This document shows positions 9,760 through 18,121 of a DNA stretch of 64,000 bases, piece by piece. The stretch is from Paeniglutamicibacter kerguelensis (GTDB lineage: Bacteria; Actinomycetota; Actinomycetes; Actinomycetales; Micrococcaceae), in NCBI RefSeq assembly GCF_017876535.1, contig NZ_JAGIOF010000001.1, positions 3,100,001-3,164,000 of the forward strand, written 5' to 3'. The translations under genes were made by a program, and so were the position numbers. Below the pieces are notes generated by a model. That model worked only from the letters and a program-made list of their open reading frames with translations, was not told the DNA's origin and ran no database searches. The first letter of the stretch is position 1, and each line of letters begins with the position of its first letter.

Positions 9760-9960
9760 GTGCCGAGATCTCCCCTATTTGTTCCCCACCGGTGGTCATG
9801 CAGACTTTTGGTTGCATGCACCGGGCCCCCAGTTGACATGGGGGTACCAAAGATAATTCAAATAGGCAGGTGTCCCGCGGATCGCGGTTTGAGGGATTTT
9901 GGCATCGATGGCCGGAAAGTTTGGCACAAAACAACATACATTGCGGTTTTCGGTGTGAAA

Positions 9961-10965
9961 TCAGCTCTGAAAACGGCTCTTGAACTTACTCGGAGAGGCC
10001 GCATGACGCTGGCGGAAGACCCTGGTGAACTGGTCGGCACTCTGGAATCCCGAGGCGCTGGCGACCCCGGCAATCGTCATCTCCCCGCGGTGGCGCATGA
10101 GCTCCTCCGAGTGGTCCAGCCGGCGGTCACGGATCAGCTTAGCCAGAGATGCGTCACGCCCTTCGAAGAGCCGATAGAGCTGACGACGGCTCAACCCAAG
10201 TTTTTTCGCCACCGTCTGGGCGGAAAGCCCCGGGTCAGCAAAATCGGATTCAATGGTGTCCAATACACGACGACGCATCGACAGGGAGGCATCATCCATC
10301 AACGTGAAGCCTTCGCTGAATCGCTCCGCCACTAATGCAAAGAGTTCCATGAACGAGCGCTCAATGAACCGTTTTTGGGATGCATCCCCCTCACGCTGCA
10401 GTTCCAGCGCCCAGGCCACCATATTCCGCACAACGGGGACGAGGTCGACGTCGTGCATGACACTCCCAGCCATGAGGTCCGTGTTGATTCCACGTGATTC
10501 AAAATATCCCCTGGGAACGAAACAGAGGATCGCGTCCGTACCATCGCCGGTTTTGGATTCAAAGGGCTCGTCCAAGACCAAGGTGATCACCGAGCCCGCG
10601 GTGATCGTACTGACGGTTTCTCTCTGGGTTGTGGTAATGGTCCCCGAGATCATGAACCCGATCTGGACGAATCTGTCATAGGCATCACCGAGGTGCTGCT
10701 GACCCCGGGTCAGGCAGACTCCGTCACCGAGGCACTGCATGATCATGATCCGTTCGTGGTACCAGCCTTCGACATGGCTTGAATACCTTTCCGGATGAAT
10801 TGGAGCAATATCCCATGCCGTCCAAAGCTCGCATAAACCGGAGTCCGTGCGCACTTTACGACCGGGCGTGAAGTGTCCGATGTACTCACTGATCGGTTCG
10901 ATGACTTCCGAACTGGCATTGCCGTTCCCAGGCCAAGTGTTTACGCTACTCATCAATGAAATCAT
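9961..10965 (-). CDS. AraC-family transcriptional regulator (paralog 1)
   Basis: A 334-aa regulator. The N-terminal ~200 residues look like the AraC_binding_2 sensor domain found in regulators of aromatic and amine catabolism. The C-terminal ~110 residues are a double HTH DNA-binding domain: first HTH around LSAQTVAKKLGLSRRQLYRL, second around TIAGVASASGFQSADQFTRV. ATG at 10965 starts MISLM; the second Met at 10953 is an alternative. It lies downstream of, and in line with, a clearly related AraC gene (shared GDGVxL, INTDL, RRxLYRLFEG, IRDRRLDH) and 200 bp upstream of the giant surface protein, all on the same strand. Effector unknown. Confidence 0.88.
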   Translation of the reverse strand: MISLMSSVNTWPGNGNASSEVIEPISEYIGHFTPGRKVRTDSGLCELWTAWDIAPIHPERYSSHVEGWYHERIMIMQCLGDGVCLTRGQQHLGDAYDRFVQIGFMISGTITTTQRETVSTITAGSVITLVLDEPFESKTGDGTDAILCFVPRGYFESRGINTDLMAGSVMHDVDLVPVVRNMVAWALELQREGDASQKRFIERSFMELFALVAERFSEGFTLMDDASLSMRRRVLDTIESDFADPGLSAQTVAKKLGLSRRQLYRLFEGRDASLAKLIRDRRLDHSEELMRHRGEMTIAGVASASGFQSADQFTRVFRQRHAASPSKFKSRFQS

Positions 10966-11024
10966 GGCACAGGATCACGCGCTGTTGAGCCACTCCCCGC
11001 CCTAGTTTGCTCGAAGGTTTCACC

Positions 11025-12041
11025 TCAGAATTCCGTCGGCGCATCGACGCCGCCGGCTTCACGGTATTGACTCGCGGATTGACCATGGCGTTCCTTGAAT
11101 GCCCTGGAAAACTGGTCGCTTCCGCTGAACCCGGAGTCGATGGCAACTGCGCCAATGGACGTTTCGGGCATGCGCCGGAGCAAGACTTGAGCATGATCGA
11201 GTCGGCGGTCCCTTATCATTTGCGTGATCCCCGGACCTTTGCCTTCGAACAACCGGTAGAGGTTCCGTCGACTCATCCCTACTTGCCGGGCGATCGAATC
11301 CGCAGACAAATCCGGATCGGCGAAGCAAGAATCGATGAGCTCCAGGACCCTGCCCCTGCTCTTGATTGTTTCTGCATCCGAATCGTCCAGGCTTTCCATG
11401 GACGTCGTGACGACTCCCGCCAGGATCTCAAGGATGGCCCGTTCGATATGGCCTGTGTGCCCAGACACTTCACTGTCTCGATCCTGCATCGCCCAGTGCG
11501 ACAAGGCCGCAAGCGCACTGACCGCTCCGTTGACCTGAATGCTGGCCACGTTCAGCAAGTCGGTGTTGATCCCCTGGGAGTCAAAGAATCCACGGGCGAC
11601 AAAAAACGCCAGGGTATCCGAGCCATCTTCGATATGGGCTGTGTAGGGTTCTCCCGGCAACAAGATGAGCGCGTCCCCCGGGCCTGCCTCAACGTCCGTT
11701 CCCCGCTGATTCGCGGCCATTCTCCCGCTCGCCAACATGCAGACAAGAACGAACCGTTCGAACCCGTCACCGCAAAATTGGGACGTTCTCAGGAGGGAAA
11801 CCCCGTCCCCAGTCGAGTAGGTTACAAGCAGACGGTCATGCATCCAGGTCCGAATGTGGGCAACGAAACCACGTTCCATGAGGGGACGTATGATGCATGG
11901 GCCCGAGATCGAGCGCAGGCTTCTGGCCCCTTTGAGTAAACCGCCGTCGGAAAAACGCCGGTCGAATCGCCGGAGGCCCTCCTCGGGCTCGTTTTTCAAG
12001 ACGGAAACCCGGGAGACGGCATCGACCTTACCCATGATCAT
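11025..12041 (-). CDS. AraC-family transcriptional regulator (paralog 2)
   Basis: A 338-aa regulator with the same architecture as its downstream neighbour: AraC_binding_2-like sensor domain (about 40-200), then a C-terminal AraC/XylS double HTH (LSADSIARQVGMSRRNLYRL and SIGAVAIDSGFSGSDQFSRA). The two align over nearly their whole length and are separated by 59 bp, so they arose by tandem duplication and then diverged well beyond recent copy level. The start is ATG at 12041; an internal ATG two codons later is possible. The 240 bp upstream (12042-12281) are shared with the divergent S4 protein gene; I see no confident operator there. Confidence 0.86.
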   Translation of the reverse strand: MIMGKVDAVSRVSVLKNEPEEGLRRFDRRFSDGGLLKGARSLRSISGPCIIRPLMERGFVAHIRTWMHDRLLVTYSTGDGVSLLRTSQFCGDGFERFVLVCMLASGRMAANQRGTDVEAGPGDALILLPGEPYTAHIEDGSDTLAFFVARGFFDSQGINTDLLNVASIQVNGAVSALAALSHWAMQDRDSEVSGHTGHIERAILEILAGVVTTSMESLDDSDAETIKSRGRVLELIDSCFADPDLSADSIARQVGMSRRNLYRLFEGKGPGITQMIRDRRLDHAQVLLRRMPETSIGAVAIDSGFSGSDQFSRAFKERHGQSASQYREAGGVDAPTEF

Positions 12042-12269
12042 AGTAAGAATCCTGACACGATTCCTGCGAGTCTTAGCGATTCACCACCCGCATTGACCTG
12101 ACTTTATGTGGAACTGTCACAGGACCAGCTTTATCCCCGTCGCTTAATCCGCAACCTCCCTGCGTCGAACAACATCAAGCACAAGCCGTTTCTGGGCCAA
12201 CTGCCAACAACAGCAATGGCCGGTTTCCTTGCTTGGGCGTGTACCAGTGGGCTCATTCGATGAGATGGC

Positions 12270-12281
12270 TAGACTTGCGAT
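12270..12281 (+). promoter_or_regulatory. Candidate -10 box of a leaderless S4-protein mRNA
   Basis: TAGACT (12270-12275) lies six bases before the GTG start at 12282 and no Shine-Dalgarno sequence is present. This matches the TANNNT-to-start spacing of leaderless actinobacterial transcripts. Confidence 0.45.
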
Positions 12282-12659
12282 GTGAAGCAGGAATCCAAGG
12301 CAGTAAGAATCGACGCGTGGCTATGGTCTATTCGTGTCTATAAGACACGTTCCGCAGCCACCACCGCATGCAGGGCCGGCCATGTGCGCCTGAACGACAA
12401 GCCTGCCAAGGCCGCGCAAATAGTTGTTCCCGGTGACACCATCCGGGTTAGGCAGTCAGGTTTCGACAGGATCTTGGAAGTCACCGCGGTGATAGCCAAG
12501 AGGGTCGGCGCCGATATAGCTGCCCGCTGCTACATCGACCACACCCCCGTGCGTCCCAAGGAAGCCATCCCGCAGGTCCCGGTTCGCGACCGCGGCGCGG
12601 GCCGCCCCACCAAGAAGGACCGCCGCGAAATGGAACGGCTTCGCGAAAAGTTTCATTAG
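12282..12659 (+). CDS. S4-domain RNA-binding protein (Hsp15-like)
   Basis: A 125-aa basic protein. An S4 RNA-binding domain fills residues about 8-55 (VRIDAWLWSIRVYKTRSAAT, then CRAGHVRLND and VVPGDTIRVR), and a charged C-terminal tail rich in Arg and Lys follows. Size and layout match the Hsp15 / RqcH-associated S4 family, which binds stalled or free 50S ribosomal subunits. Start is GTG, chosen because the S4 domain begins at once and no ATG is nearby; the mRNA may be leaderless. It stands alone, transcribed away from the AraC pair. Confidence 0.85.
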   Translation: MKQESKAVRIDAWLWSIRVYKTRSAATTACRAGHVRLNDKPAKAAQIVVPGDTIRVRQSGFDRILEVTAVIAKRVGADIAARCYIDHTPVRPKEAIPQVPVRDRGAGRPTKKDRREMERLREKFH

Positions 12660-12735
12660 GGCAAAGGCTACGATGATAGCTAGCAACCCTGAGGTCTAAG
12701 AATTGATTGCACCCGCAATCCGGATGAGGAGCACC

Positions 12736-12963
12736 ATGGCTCAGAAGAAACACTGGAATGATCTCTCCGTGGTTTCACGGTGGCGGATTGCAATCTTGGG
12801 CATCACGCAGCTGGCGATCCAATTCGTTGCCCTGCGCGACCTGGCCAAACGACCCGCGGACGGCGTCCGGGGGTCCAAGAGCGCTTGGGCAGCTGCGTCC
12901 TTCATCAACTTCATCGGGCCCGTTGCATATCTGGTCTTCGGACGGATCCCCAACAAGAAATAG
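12736..12963 (+). CDS. Small PLDc_N-type membrane protein
   Basis: A 75-aa protein with two hydrophobic segments (about 19-34 and 50-68) and Lys-rich ends. The sequence (WRIAILGITQLAIQFVALRDLAKRP, then WAAASFINFIGPVAYLVFGR) resembles the stand-alone PLDc_N domain, the N-terminal membrane hairpin of cardiolipin synthase. Such small proteins are common in Arthrobacter relatives and their function is unknown. ATG at 12736 is preceded by GAGGAG. It lies 76 bp after the S4 gene. Confidence 0.75.
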   Translation: MAQKKHWNDLSVVSRWRIAILGITQLAIQFVALRDLAKRPADGVRGSKSAWAAASFINFIGPVAYLVFGRIPNKK

Positions 12964-12987
12964 GTTTTCCGGGCGTTGGCGTCGTGT

Positions 12988-13019
12988 CCCGCAACCAGCA
13001 GGTTTTTGCCGGTTGCGGG
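12988..13019. terminator. Hairpin between convergent genes
   Basis: CCCGCAACC / GGTTGCGGG, a perfect 9-bp stem with a 14-nt loop, lies between the PLDc_N gene and the converging dehydrogenase. No U tract on either strand. Confidence 0.5.
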
Positions 13020-13080
13020 TCAGGCCCGGGAACCGACCGGATCCCGGATGCACATCGGCTCAGACGCTTATCCGGAACCG

Positions 13081-14097
13081 CTAATACCCGCGTTCGGGAT
13101 CATAAACGTTAATGAGTTCTTCACCGGTCAAGTACCGACGCAGATTCTCAATCAGCATATCTATGATTCGCGAATTCTCTGCGGAAACGTTGGCCGCTGT
13201 ATGCGGAGAAAGTACGAGGTTGGGCGCCCGCCACAGCCTGTGGCCAGCCGGCAATGGTTCCGGGTCGGCAACGTCCAAGACAGCCCCGCCCAAACGGCCT
13301 GTTTCGAGTGCATCGAGTAATGCATCCTGGTCAAGCACGGGCCCCCTGGCCAAATTGACCAAAAACGACCCGGGTTTCATCGCGGAAATCTTTTGCCTGG
13401 AATAAAGCCCCCGTGTTTCAGCCGTCAGTGGGCATGCCAGCACGACGATGTCGTAGTCACCCAAATCGCATTCTTGCAGTGGCATCGAACGCTCGAACGG
13501 TTCGCCCAGGTCCTTGCCCCTCCGGGTGGTGCCATCGCAGTGGACGCCCATGAAGCTCAGCGTCGCCGCCGTTTCCCTGCCGATGTTGCCCGCCCCGACA
13601 ACGAGCGCCCTCTTGCCAAACAGCGTGTTGGACGGGCCAGTGTTCCATTGCTGGATATTCTTCCGATGCTCAAGTTCGGGAAGTTGCCGCACAAAGTTCA
13701 GCAATCCGGCCAGTGCAAATTCGGCCAACGGCTTGGCATGCACACCGGCCGCGGTGGTGATCTGGACCTGGCCTGCCCCGTGCCCATAGGACTCTGCTCG
13801 CGCCCCCACCCCGGCTTGGGCGGCCTGCACCCAGCGAAGGTTCGGGCTGTTTTCGCGCCATTTTTTAGGCTCGTTCCAGTCGAACTCAAACGCGATCTGG
13901 GCTTCCGAAAGATGCATTCGCCATTCGGACAATTGTTCCGGGGTCAGCTCTCGTGCACTGCCCACATGATCGCAGTCGAATTGCGGGATTGGCAGGAGCT
14001 CCGGTCGATACACGACTTCGACCTCGGGAACTTCGCGGACCAGCCTCCCCACCAGCTCTTCTTGCAAATACGAACAGATCAACAACCGTGGACGCAC
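13081..14097 (-). CDS. D-isomer-specific 2-hydroxyacid dehydrogenase
   Basis: A 338-aa NAD(P)-dependent dehydrogenase of the D-2-hydroxyacid (phosphoglycerate dehydrogenase-like) family. The dinucleotide fold begins at VVGAGNIGRE. The substrate Arg lies in NLARGPVLD, the conserved Glu in DPEPLP and the catalytic His in LSPHTAANVS. It therefore looks active in reducing a 2-keto acid or oxidising a D-2-hydroxy acid; substrate cannot be named. Start is GTG at 14097 with GGGGAGA just upstream. It faces away from the PaaX-type regulator gene (145 bp gap), so the two could share control, but nothing ties it firmly to the catabolic island. Confidence 0.88.
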   Translation of the reverse strand: MRPRLLICSYLQEELVGRLVREVPEVEVVYRPELLPIPQFDCDHVGSARELTPEQLSEWRMHLSEAQIAFEFDWNEPKKWRENSPNLRWVQAAQAGVGARAESYGHGAGQVQITTAAGVHAKPLAEFALAGLLNFVRQLPELEHRKNIQQWNTGPSNTLFGKRALVVGAGNIGRETAATLSFMGVHCDGTTRRGKDLGEPFERSMPLQECDLGDYDIVVLACPLTAETRGLYSRQKISAMKPGSFLVNLARGPVLDQDALLDALETGRLGGAVLDVADPEPLPAGHRLWRAPNLVLSPHTAANVSAENSRIIDMLIENLRRYLTGEELINVYDPERGY

Positions 14098-14241
14098 ATT
14101 CTCCCCGTCTCGATGTATTTTTGCTTTCCCGTTGGAGCGAATCCCATCGATCCGATTCCCGGCCGGTCGTCACGAAAACGACACGTGCAAAAAGTCAGTG
14201 CTTCGCCAAGAATACCGTTCCCGGTTGGATATGGTGGGCGC

Positions 14242-15123
14242 ATGACTTCCCACGCAGGTGACCCGAAAGCCCCCGTCGAGGCCCCGGTCCCACGCCATCA
14301 CCAACTCATAGTCTCCCTTTTTGGACTCTATGCCCGCCGGCACGGTGGCGCCCTGCAAGTGGCCGCAATCATTTCTCTCATGCGAGATATCGGTGTGGAA
14401 TCCGCCGGCACGCGGTCCTCCATCTCGAGGCTCAAGAAACGCGGCATCATTGACAGCGTGCAGGTGAACAACCGCAATGGATATGCATTGGCCCCTTCGG
14501 TCATTGAAACATTCATCGAGGGCGACGAACGCATTTTCCACCCTCGCCGGGCAAACAAAGAGGACCGATGGCTATTGGCCACTTTCACCGTCCCGGAATC
14601 ACAGCGCAACATACGCCACATGATCCGTTCTTCCCTGGTCCGAATGGGATTTGGTTCCGTCACCCCGGGGCTGTGGATAGCTCCCGGGCATCTGCGTGAT
14701 GAGGTTTTGGCATACTTCGACCGTCGTGGACTCAGCGAATACTTGGAGTTCTTCATGGCGGATCACATCGGCGGCGCGGACCCGCACAAGAACGTTGCTT
14801 CCTGGTGGGACTTGCCCGCACTTGACGCCCTGTATTCGGATTTCATCGACAACAACCAGGGGCTTCTTGCTGGCTGGAAACGCCAGGAAAAGCTTGCGGC
14901 AAGCCGCGATGCCGATGCCCGGGCCTTTGCCGACTATCTGGTCCTGATCACGCAATGGCGCAGGCTCCCCTACCTTGACCCCGGACTGCCCATTGAGTTC
15001 TTGCCAAAGAACTGGAATGCGTTGCATGCCGAAAAGCTGTTCCAGGAACTGCACGCGCTGCTTTCCCCGCGTGCCGAGAGGCATGCCAGCCGCGTCATCG
15101 ACGACGACATGGCTGTTGCTTAA
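14242..15123 (+). CDS. PaaX-family transcriptional repressor
   Basis: A 293-aa GntR-like winged-helix regulator of the PaaX family. The N-terminal HTH (about 15-90) includes IVSLFGLYARRHGGALQVAA and STSRL-like SISRLKKRG. The PaaX C-terminal domain continues to about 280 (WLLATFTVPES, FGSVTPGLWIAP). Known PaaX proteins repress phenylacetate genes and are released by an aryl-CoA ester. Here the gene sits at the edge of a CoA-dependent aromatic island, so an aryl-CoA such as 2-aminobenzoyl-CoA is a reasonable effector (inference). The ATG at 14242 was chosen because the HTH starts soon after. There is no Shine-Dalgarno; TATGGT six bases upstream fits a leaderless mRNA. The frame is open far upstream, but that part has no family similarity. 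Confidence 0.88.
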   Translation: MTSHAGDPKAPVEAPVPRHHQLIVSLFGLYARRHGGALQVAAIISLMRDIGVESAGTRSSISRLKKRGIIDSVQVNNRNGYALAPSVIETFIEGDERIFHPRRANKEDRWLLATFTVPESQRNIRHMIRSSLVRMGFGSVTPGLWIAPGHLRDEVLAYFDRRGLSEYLEFFMADHIGGADPHKNVASWWDLPALDALYSDFIDNNQGLLAGWKRQEKLAASRDADARAFADYLVLITQWRRLPYLDPGLPIEFLPKNWNALHAEKLFQELHALLSPRAERHASRVIDDDMAVA

Positions 15124-15146
15124 ACCCGTCGAAGCGGAAAAGAAGA

Positions 15147-15205
15147 TGTGCCGTGTGGTTGGCTTACGAATCCTGGATTCGACAGCCACCACACGGCACA
15201 TTTTT
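15147..15205. terminator. Strong terminator between PaaX-type and RidA-like genes
   Basis: Stem from TGTGCCGTGTGG to CCACACGGCACA with an inner CGAATC/GATTCG hairpin, followed by TTTTT on the plus strand and by a T-rich stretch on the minus strand. It can serve both convergent genes. Confidence 0.85.
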
Positions 15206-15235
15206 GTTGCCTCGATATCGGTTCAAACGACCCGG

Positions 15236-15658
15236 TTAGTTGTCGCGATCCTGGATGACGGCAACACCCTGGATTTCAATGAGGGCTTCCTTCTGCCACA
15301 GGCGGCTGACACCGATGCCGGCCATCGCCGGGTACTTGGTGCCTGCCATTTCGCGCCAGAGGCGTCCGATTTCGCGGCCGTTGGCCATGTAGTCATCCAC
15401 GTCGGTGAGGTAGATCGTCACCGAAACGAGGTCTTCCGGGCGCCCGCCGGCCTCTACCAGGGTGGTCAGCACGTTGGAGAACGCCTGCTTGAACTGCTCG
15501 ATGATGCCGCCCGGCACAATCTGCATGTTCTTGTCCAGCGCCGTCTGGCCTCCGAGGTACACGGTGTCGCCGGCCAGCATTCCGTGCGCGTATCCGGACG
15601 GCTTCGGCAACGAATCGGGGTTGATCGTGAGGTTTTCGTGAACCGTTGTCTCGGTCAT
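15236..15658 (-). CDS. RidA (YjgF) family protein lacking the catalytic arginine
   Basis: A 140-aa RidA-fold protein. Classical RidA hydrolyses 2-aminoacrylate-type enamines/imines to ketones and ammonium, using an Arg in the PARS motif. Here that position reads YPAMAGIG, so the Arg is Met, while the Glu in ALIEIQG remains. It therefore belongs to a non-canonical Rid group. The ATG at 15658 has a good AGGGAG site; a longer start at 15691 is less likely. It is divergent from the CoA-ring-attack operon (141 bp shared promoter region carrying two palindromes). The fused oxygenase of that operon should make an enamine (2-amino-5-oxocyclohexene-carboxyl-CoA), so a role in hydrolysing it is attractive but unproven. 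Confidence 0.85.
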   Translation of the reverse strand: MTETTVHENLTINPDSLPKPSGYAHGMLAGDTVYLGGQTALDKNMQIVPGGIIEQFKQAFSNVLTTLVEAGGRPEDLVSVTIYLTDVDDYMANGREIGRLWREMAGTKYPAMAGIGVSRLWQKEALIEIQGVAVIQDRDN

Positions 15659-15716
15659 TGTGCACTCCCTGTGAACTCTGATGGTTTTCATGGCGAACCC
15701 GCCCTAGCGCCACACC

Positions 15717-15732
15717 TGTGACGCGTGTTACA
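15717..15732. promoter_or_regulatory. Palindrome site A (TGTGAC-N4-GTTACA)
   Basis: TGTGACGCGTGTTACA matches a TGTGAC-N4-GTCACA palindrome at 11 of 12 positions. It lies 59 bp upstream of the RidA-like ATG and overlaps a candidate minus-strand -10 (TGTAAC, 18 bp from TTGACT). It resembles CRP/GlxR-type sites. Confidence 0.6.
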
Positions 15733-15741
15733 TTGAGGATA

Positions 15742-15757
15742 CGTGACGGCAGTCAAA
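15742..15757. promoter_or_regulatory. Palindrome site B (CGTGAC-N4-GTCAAA)
   Basis: CGTGACGGCAGTCAAA matches the same palindrome at 10 of 12 positions, 25 bp from site A and 42 bp upstream of the FAH-family ATG. It overlaps the candidate TTGACT -35 of the divergent RidA-like promoter. Confidence 0.55.
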
Positions 15758-15799
15758 AAGTCGACACAATGAATTTGATGGACATGAGAAGGGGCATCG

Positions 15800-16651
15800 A
15801 TGAAACTCGCGACAATTCGCCACGCAGGCCGAACGACAGCAGCACTTGAGGTTGCGGGCGGGTACCTGCCGCTGCCTGCACGCGATGTCGGCGAGCTGGT
15901 CGGGCACACCGACTGGCAGGCGCTGGTACGCGAAACCTTGAACGGCCACAGCGCCCCCGACGTGATTGCACGCGAGGAAGCAACCATTCTGAACCCCGTG
16001 CCGAACCCCCGCAAGGTCATCTGCTGCGGGCTGAACTACTCCGACCACATCCTCGAGATGGGCCGCGAATTGCCTCAGTACCCGACCCTCTTTGCCAAGT
16101 TCGCAGACACCCTCACCGACCCGGACGCCGAGATCGTCGGCGGGCATTCGGAAAACGTCGATTGGGAAGCCGAGCTCGCGGTCATCGTCGGTTCCACGCT
16201 CCGGGACGCCACCGAAGAGGAAGCAGCGGCCGCGATCGCCGGTTACACCGTCGCCAACGACATATCCATGCGCGACTGGCAGCGACGCACCCTGCAGTGG
16301 TTCCAGGGTAAGGCCTTCGACGGCACCACTCCCCTGGGCCCCGTCATGGTGACCCCGGATGAGATCGACCCGGAAGCCGGGGTCGAGGTCATCTGCACCC
16401 TCAACGGCGAGGAAGTCCAGCGCGGAAACACCAAGACCCTGGTCTTCTCCTCTGCCAAGCTGCTGTCCTACATTTCCACGTTCACCGTGCTGCGCCCGGG
16501 CGACGTGGTCCTCACCGGCACCCCCGGCGGCGTCGGCATGGGCATGGTCCCGCCGCGCTTCCTCAAGGACGGCGACGAGCTGCACACAGAAATCCCCGGC
16601 ATCGGAACCCTGAGCAACAAGTTCAGCGCCCGCATCTCAACCACCGTCTAA
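15800..16651 (+). CDS. Fumarylacetoacetate hydrolase (FAH) family protein
   Basis: A 283-aa protein. The N-terminal ~65 residues are a small lid domain and the rest an FAH fold. Metal ligands are visible: Glu123 and Glu125 in DWEAELAVIVG, and Asp154 in VANDISMRD. The C-terminal GDVVLTGTPGGVG is also typical. FAH enzymes cleave C-C bonds of beta-diketo or acylpyruvate substrates, or decarboxylate/tautomerise oxaloacetate-like acids. As first gene of the operon with cupin, thioesterase, ligase and 2-aminobenzoyl-CoA oxygenase, it may act on a ring-opened 1,3-diketone intermediate. An AGAAGGGG ribosome-binding site precedes the ATG. The exact substrate is open; fumarylpyruvate (gentisate route) is an alternative. 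Confidence 0.88.
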   Translation: MKLATIRHAGRTTAALEVAGGYLPLPARDVGELVGHTDWQALVRETLNGHSAPDVIAREEATILNPVPNPRKVICCGLNYSDHILEMGRELPQYPTLFAKFADTLTDPDAEIVGGHSENVDWEAELAVIVGSTLRDATEEEAAAAIAGYTVANDISMRDWQRRTLQWFQGKAFDGTTPLGPVMVTPDEIDPEAGVEVICTLNGEEVQRGNTKTLVFSSAKLLSYISTFTVLRPGDVVLTGTPGGVGMGMVPPRFLKDGDELHTEIPGIGTLSNKFSARISTTV

Positions 16652-16697
16652 CTTGCCCCATCCCAACACCGGCACCACTTCAAAGGAGAGAATCCCC

Positions 16698-17180
16698 ATG
16701 AGCAGCACCCCCGTGATCTACCGCACCGAAGGCGACAACTCGATCTACGCAGGAGCCGACGGAATCGTCGTTCCGGTGGTGACCCGCGCCGGCGCCGAGG
16801 ACACCAACACCGCACAGTCCGGCGACTGCATCCGCGTCTCGGGCGTCAGCATCCAGCACACCCCGGCCACCAAGATCTGGTTCGGCCAGGTCTCCAACAC
16901 CCCCGGCTACCGCTCGCTGCCGCACCACCACGGCGAGGCCGAGACCGGCGGCTACGTGTTGCGCGGCCACGGACGCATCTACTTCGGCGAGAACTACGAG
17001 CAGTTCCTGGACATGACCGCCGGCGACTGGGTGTTTGTCCCGCCGTTCATGCCGCACGTCGAGGCGAACATGTCCATCACCGAGGACCTGGTCTGGCTCA
17101 CGGCACGCACCCCGGAAAACATCGTCGTGAACCTCGACGACGTCGCCGACGAGTCCCTGGAAGGATACCGTCGGGCATGA
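16698..17180 (+). CDS. Single-domain cupin protein
   Basis: A 160-aa cupin. Motif 1 holds His76-78 and Glu82 (LPHHHGEAETGGYVLRGHG). Motif 2 holds His120 (GDWVFVPPFMPHVEANMS). These residues suffice for an Fe or other divalent metal site. At 160 aa it is about half the length of gentisate 1,2-dioxygenase, so it is not a standard ring-cleavage enzyme; it could be an isomerase, a small dioxygenase or a sensor. The ATG at 16698 has a strong AAAGGAGAG. Its stop overlaps the start of the thioesterase by 4 bp (ATGA), so the two are translationally coupled. Confidence 0.82.
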   Translation: MSSTPVIYRTEGDNSIYAGADGIVVPVVTRAGAEDTNTAQSGDCIRVSGVSIQHTPATKIWFGQVSNTPGYRSLPHHHGEAETGGYVLRGHGRIYFGENYEQFLDMTAGDWVFVPPFMPHVEANMSITEDLVWLTARTPENIVVNLDDVADESLEGYRRA

Positions 17181-18046
17181 GCTCACAGATCTTCCTCGAC
17201 GCCATCGACCTGACCTCGTGCGAGGCTGAGGTCTTCGACCAGGCGTTCACCGCCATCCCGCAGTACGTGCCGTGGCCCAAGGCCTACGGCGGAGACATGG
17301 TGGCACAGGGCGCCTCGGCCATGATGCGTTCGGTGGGCGAGGACCGCGAGCTGCACTCGATGCACTCCTACTTCCTGCGCCCCGTCGACATGCACGTGCC
17401 GGTGCGCTACGAGGTCGAACTCATGCGCGACGGCCGCGGCTACTCGACCCGCCAGGTCCGCGGTTTCCAGAACGGCAAGGCCGTCTACACCGCCCTGGGC
17501 TCCTTCCACGTGCCGGAGTCCGGCCCGGAGCAGTCCTCGACGGCCCCGGCCGAGTACCTGGACCTCGATCCGGAAACCCTGGCCAGCGCCTCGGAAGTCC
17601 TCGCCGAGGCCGAGGGTGCGGCGGCCGAGTACTGGTCCCACGGTCGCAGCTTCGACATGCGCCATGTGCCCGGCGCCCTGTACCTGTCGCTTGACGGCGC
17701 CAGCACCGCGCACCAGGCCGTCTGGGTGAAGGCCTTCACCGACCTTCCCGACGACCAGATCACCCAGCGCGCGGCCCTGGCCTACGTCTGCGATTACACC
17801 ATCCTCGAACCGCTGCTGCGGACCCAGAACCTTTCCTGGAGCACCGAGGGACTCGTCACGGCCAGCCTGGACCACGCCATGTGGTTCCACCGCGACGGCC
17901 GAGTCGACGACTGGGTGCTTTACGTCCAGGAAGCGGTCTCCAGCCAGAACAACCGCGGCCTGGCCCTGGGCCGTTTCTACACCCGCGACGGCCGGCTGCT
18001 GGCCACCGTTGCCCAGGAAGGCATGATCCGCGGACCACGCGGCTAG
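17177..18046 (+). CDS. Acyl-CoA thioesterase II (TesB-like)
   Basis: A 289-aa double-hotdog thioesterase. The TesB catalytic positions are visible: Asp in YVCDYTILEP, the Thr position occupied by Ser in VTASLDHAMWFH, and Gln in TVAQEGMIRG. It overlaps the cupin gene by 4 bp and lies 75 bp before the aryl-CoA ligase. Within a CoA-dependent aromatic operon it probably releases CoA from a pathway intermediate (for example a hydroxylated or ring-opened acyl-CoA), or rescues CoA from dead-end esters. Family assignment is firm; substrate is inference. The Thr-to-Ser change is conservative. Confidence 0.88.
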   Translation: MSSQIFLDAIDLTSCEAEVFDQAFTAIPQYVPWPKAYGGDMVAQGASAMMRSVGEDRELHSMHSYFLRPVDMHVPVRYEVELMRDGRGYSTRQVRGFQNGKAVYTALGSFHVPESGPEQSSTAPAEYLDLDPETLASASEVLAEAEGAAAEYWSHGRSFDMRHVPGALYLSLDGASTAHQAVWVKAFTDLPDDQITQRAALAYVCDYTILEPLLRTQNLSWSTEGLVTASLDHAMWFHRDGRVDDWVLYVQEAVSSQNNRGLALGRFYTRDGRLLATVAQEGMIRGPRG

Positions 18047-18121
18047 CTCCACAGCACCACTTCTCCACCGCACCACAAGCTCCAAAGAACCATCGAGAAC
18101 CGACTCTTGGAAAGAGACGTC

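Noticed and set aside
9831..9860. TTGACA with GATAAT on the plus strand as a promoter
   Set aside because: Spacing is only 13 bp and no plus-strand gene follows; the TTGACA sits in a small CCCCCA/TGGGGG inverted repeat.
13393..14241. N-terminal extension of the PaaX-type regulator
   Set aside because: The extension is antisense to the 2-hydroxyacid dehydrogenase gene and the HTH begins right after ATG 14242.
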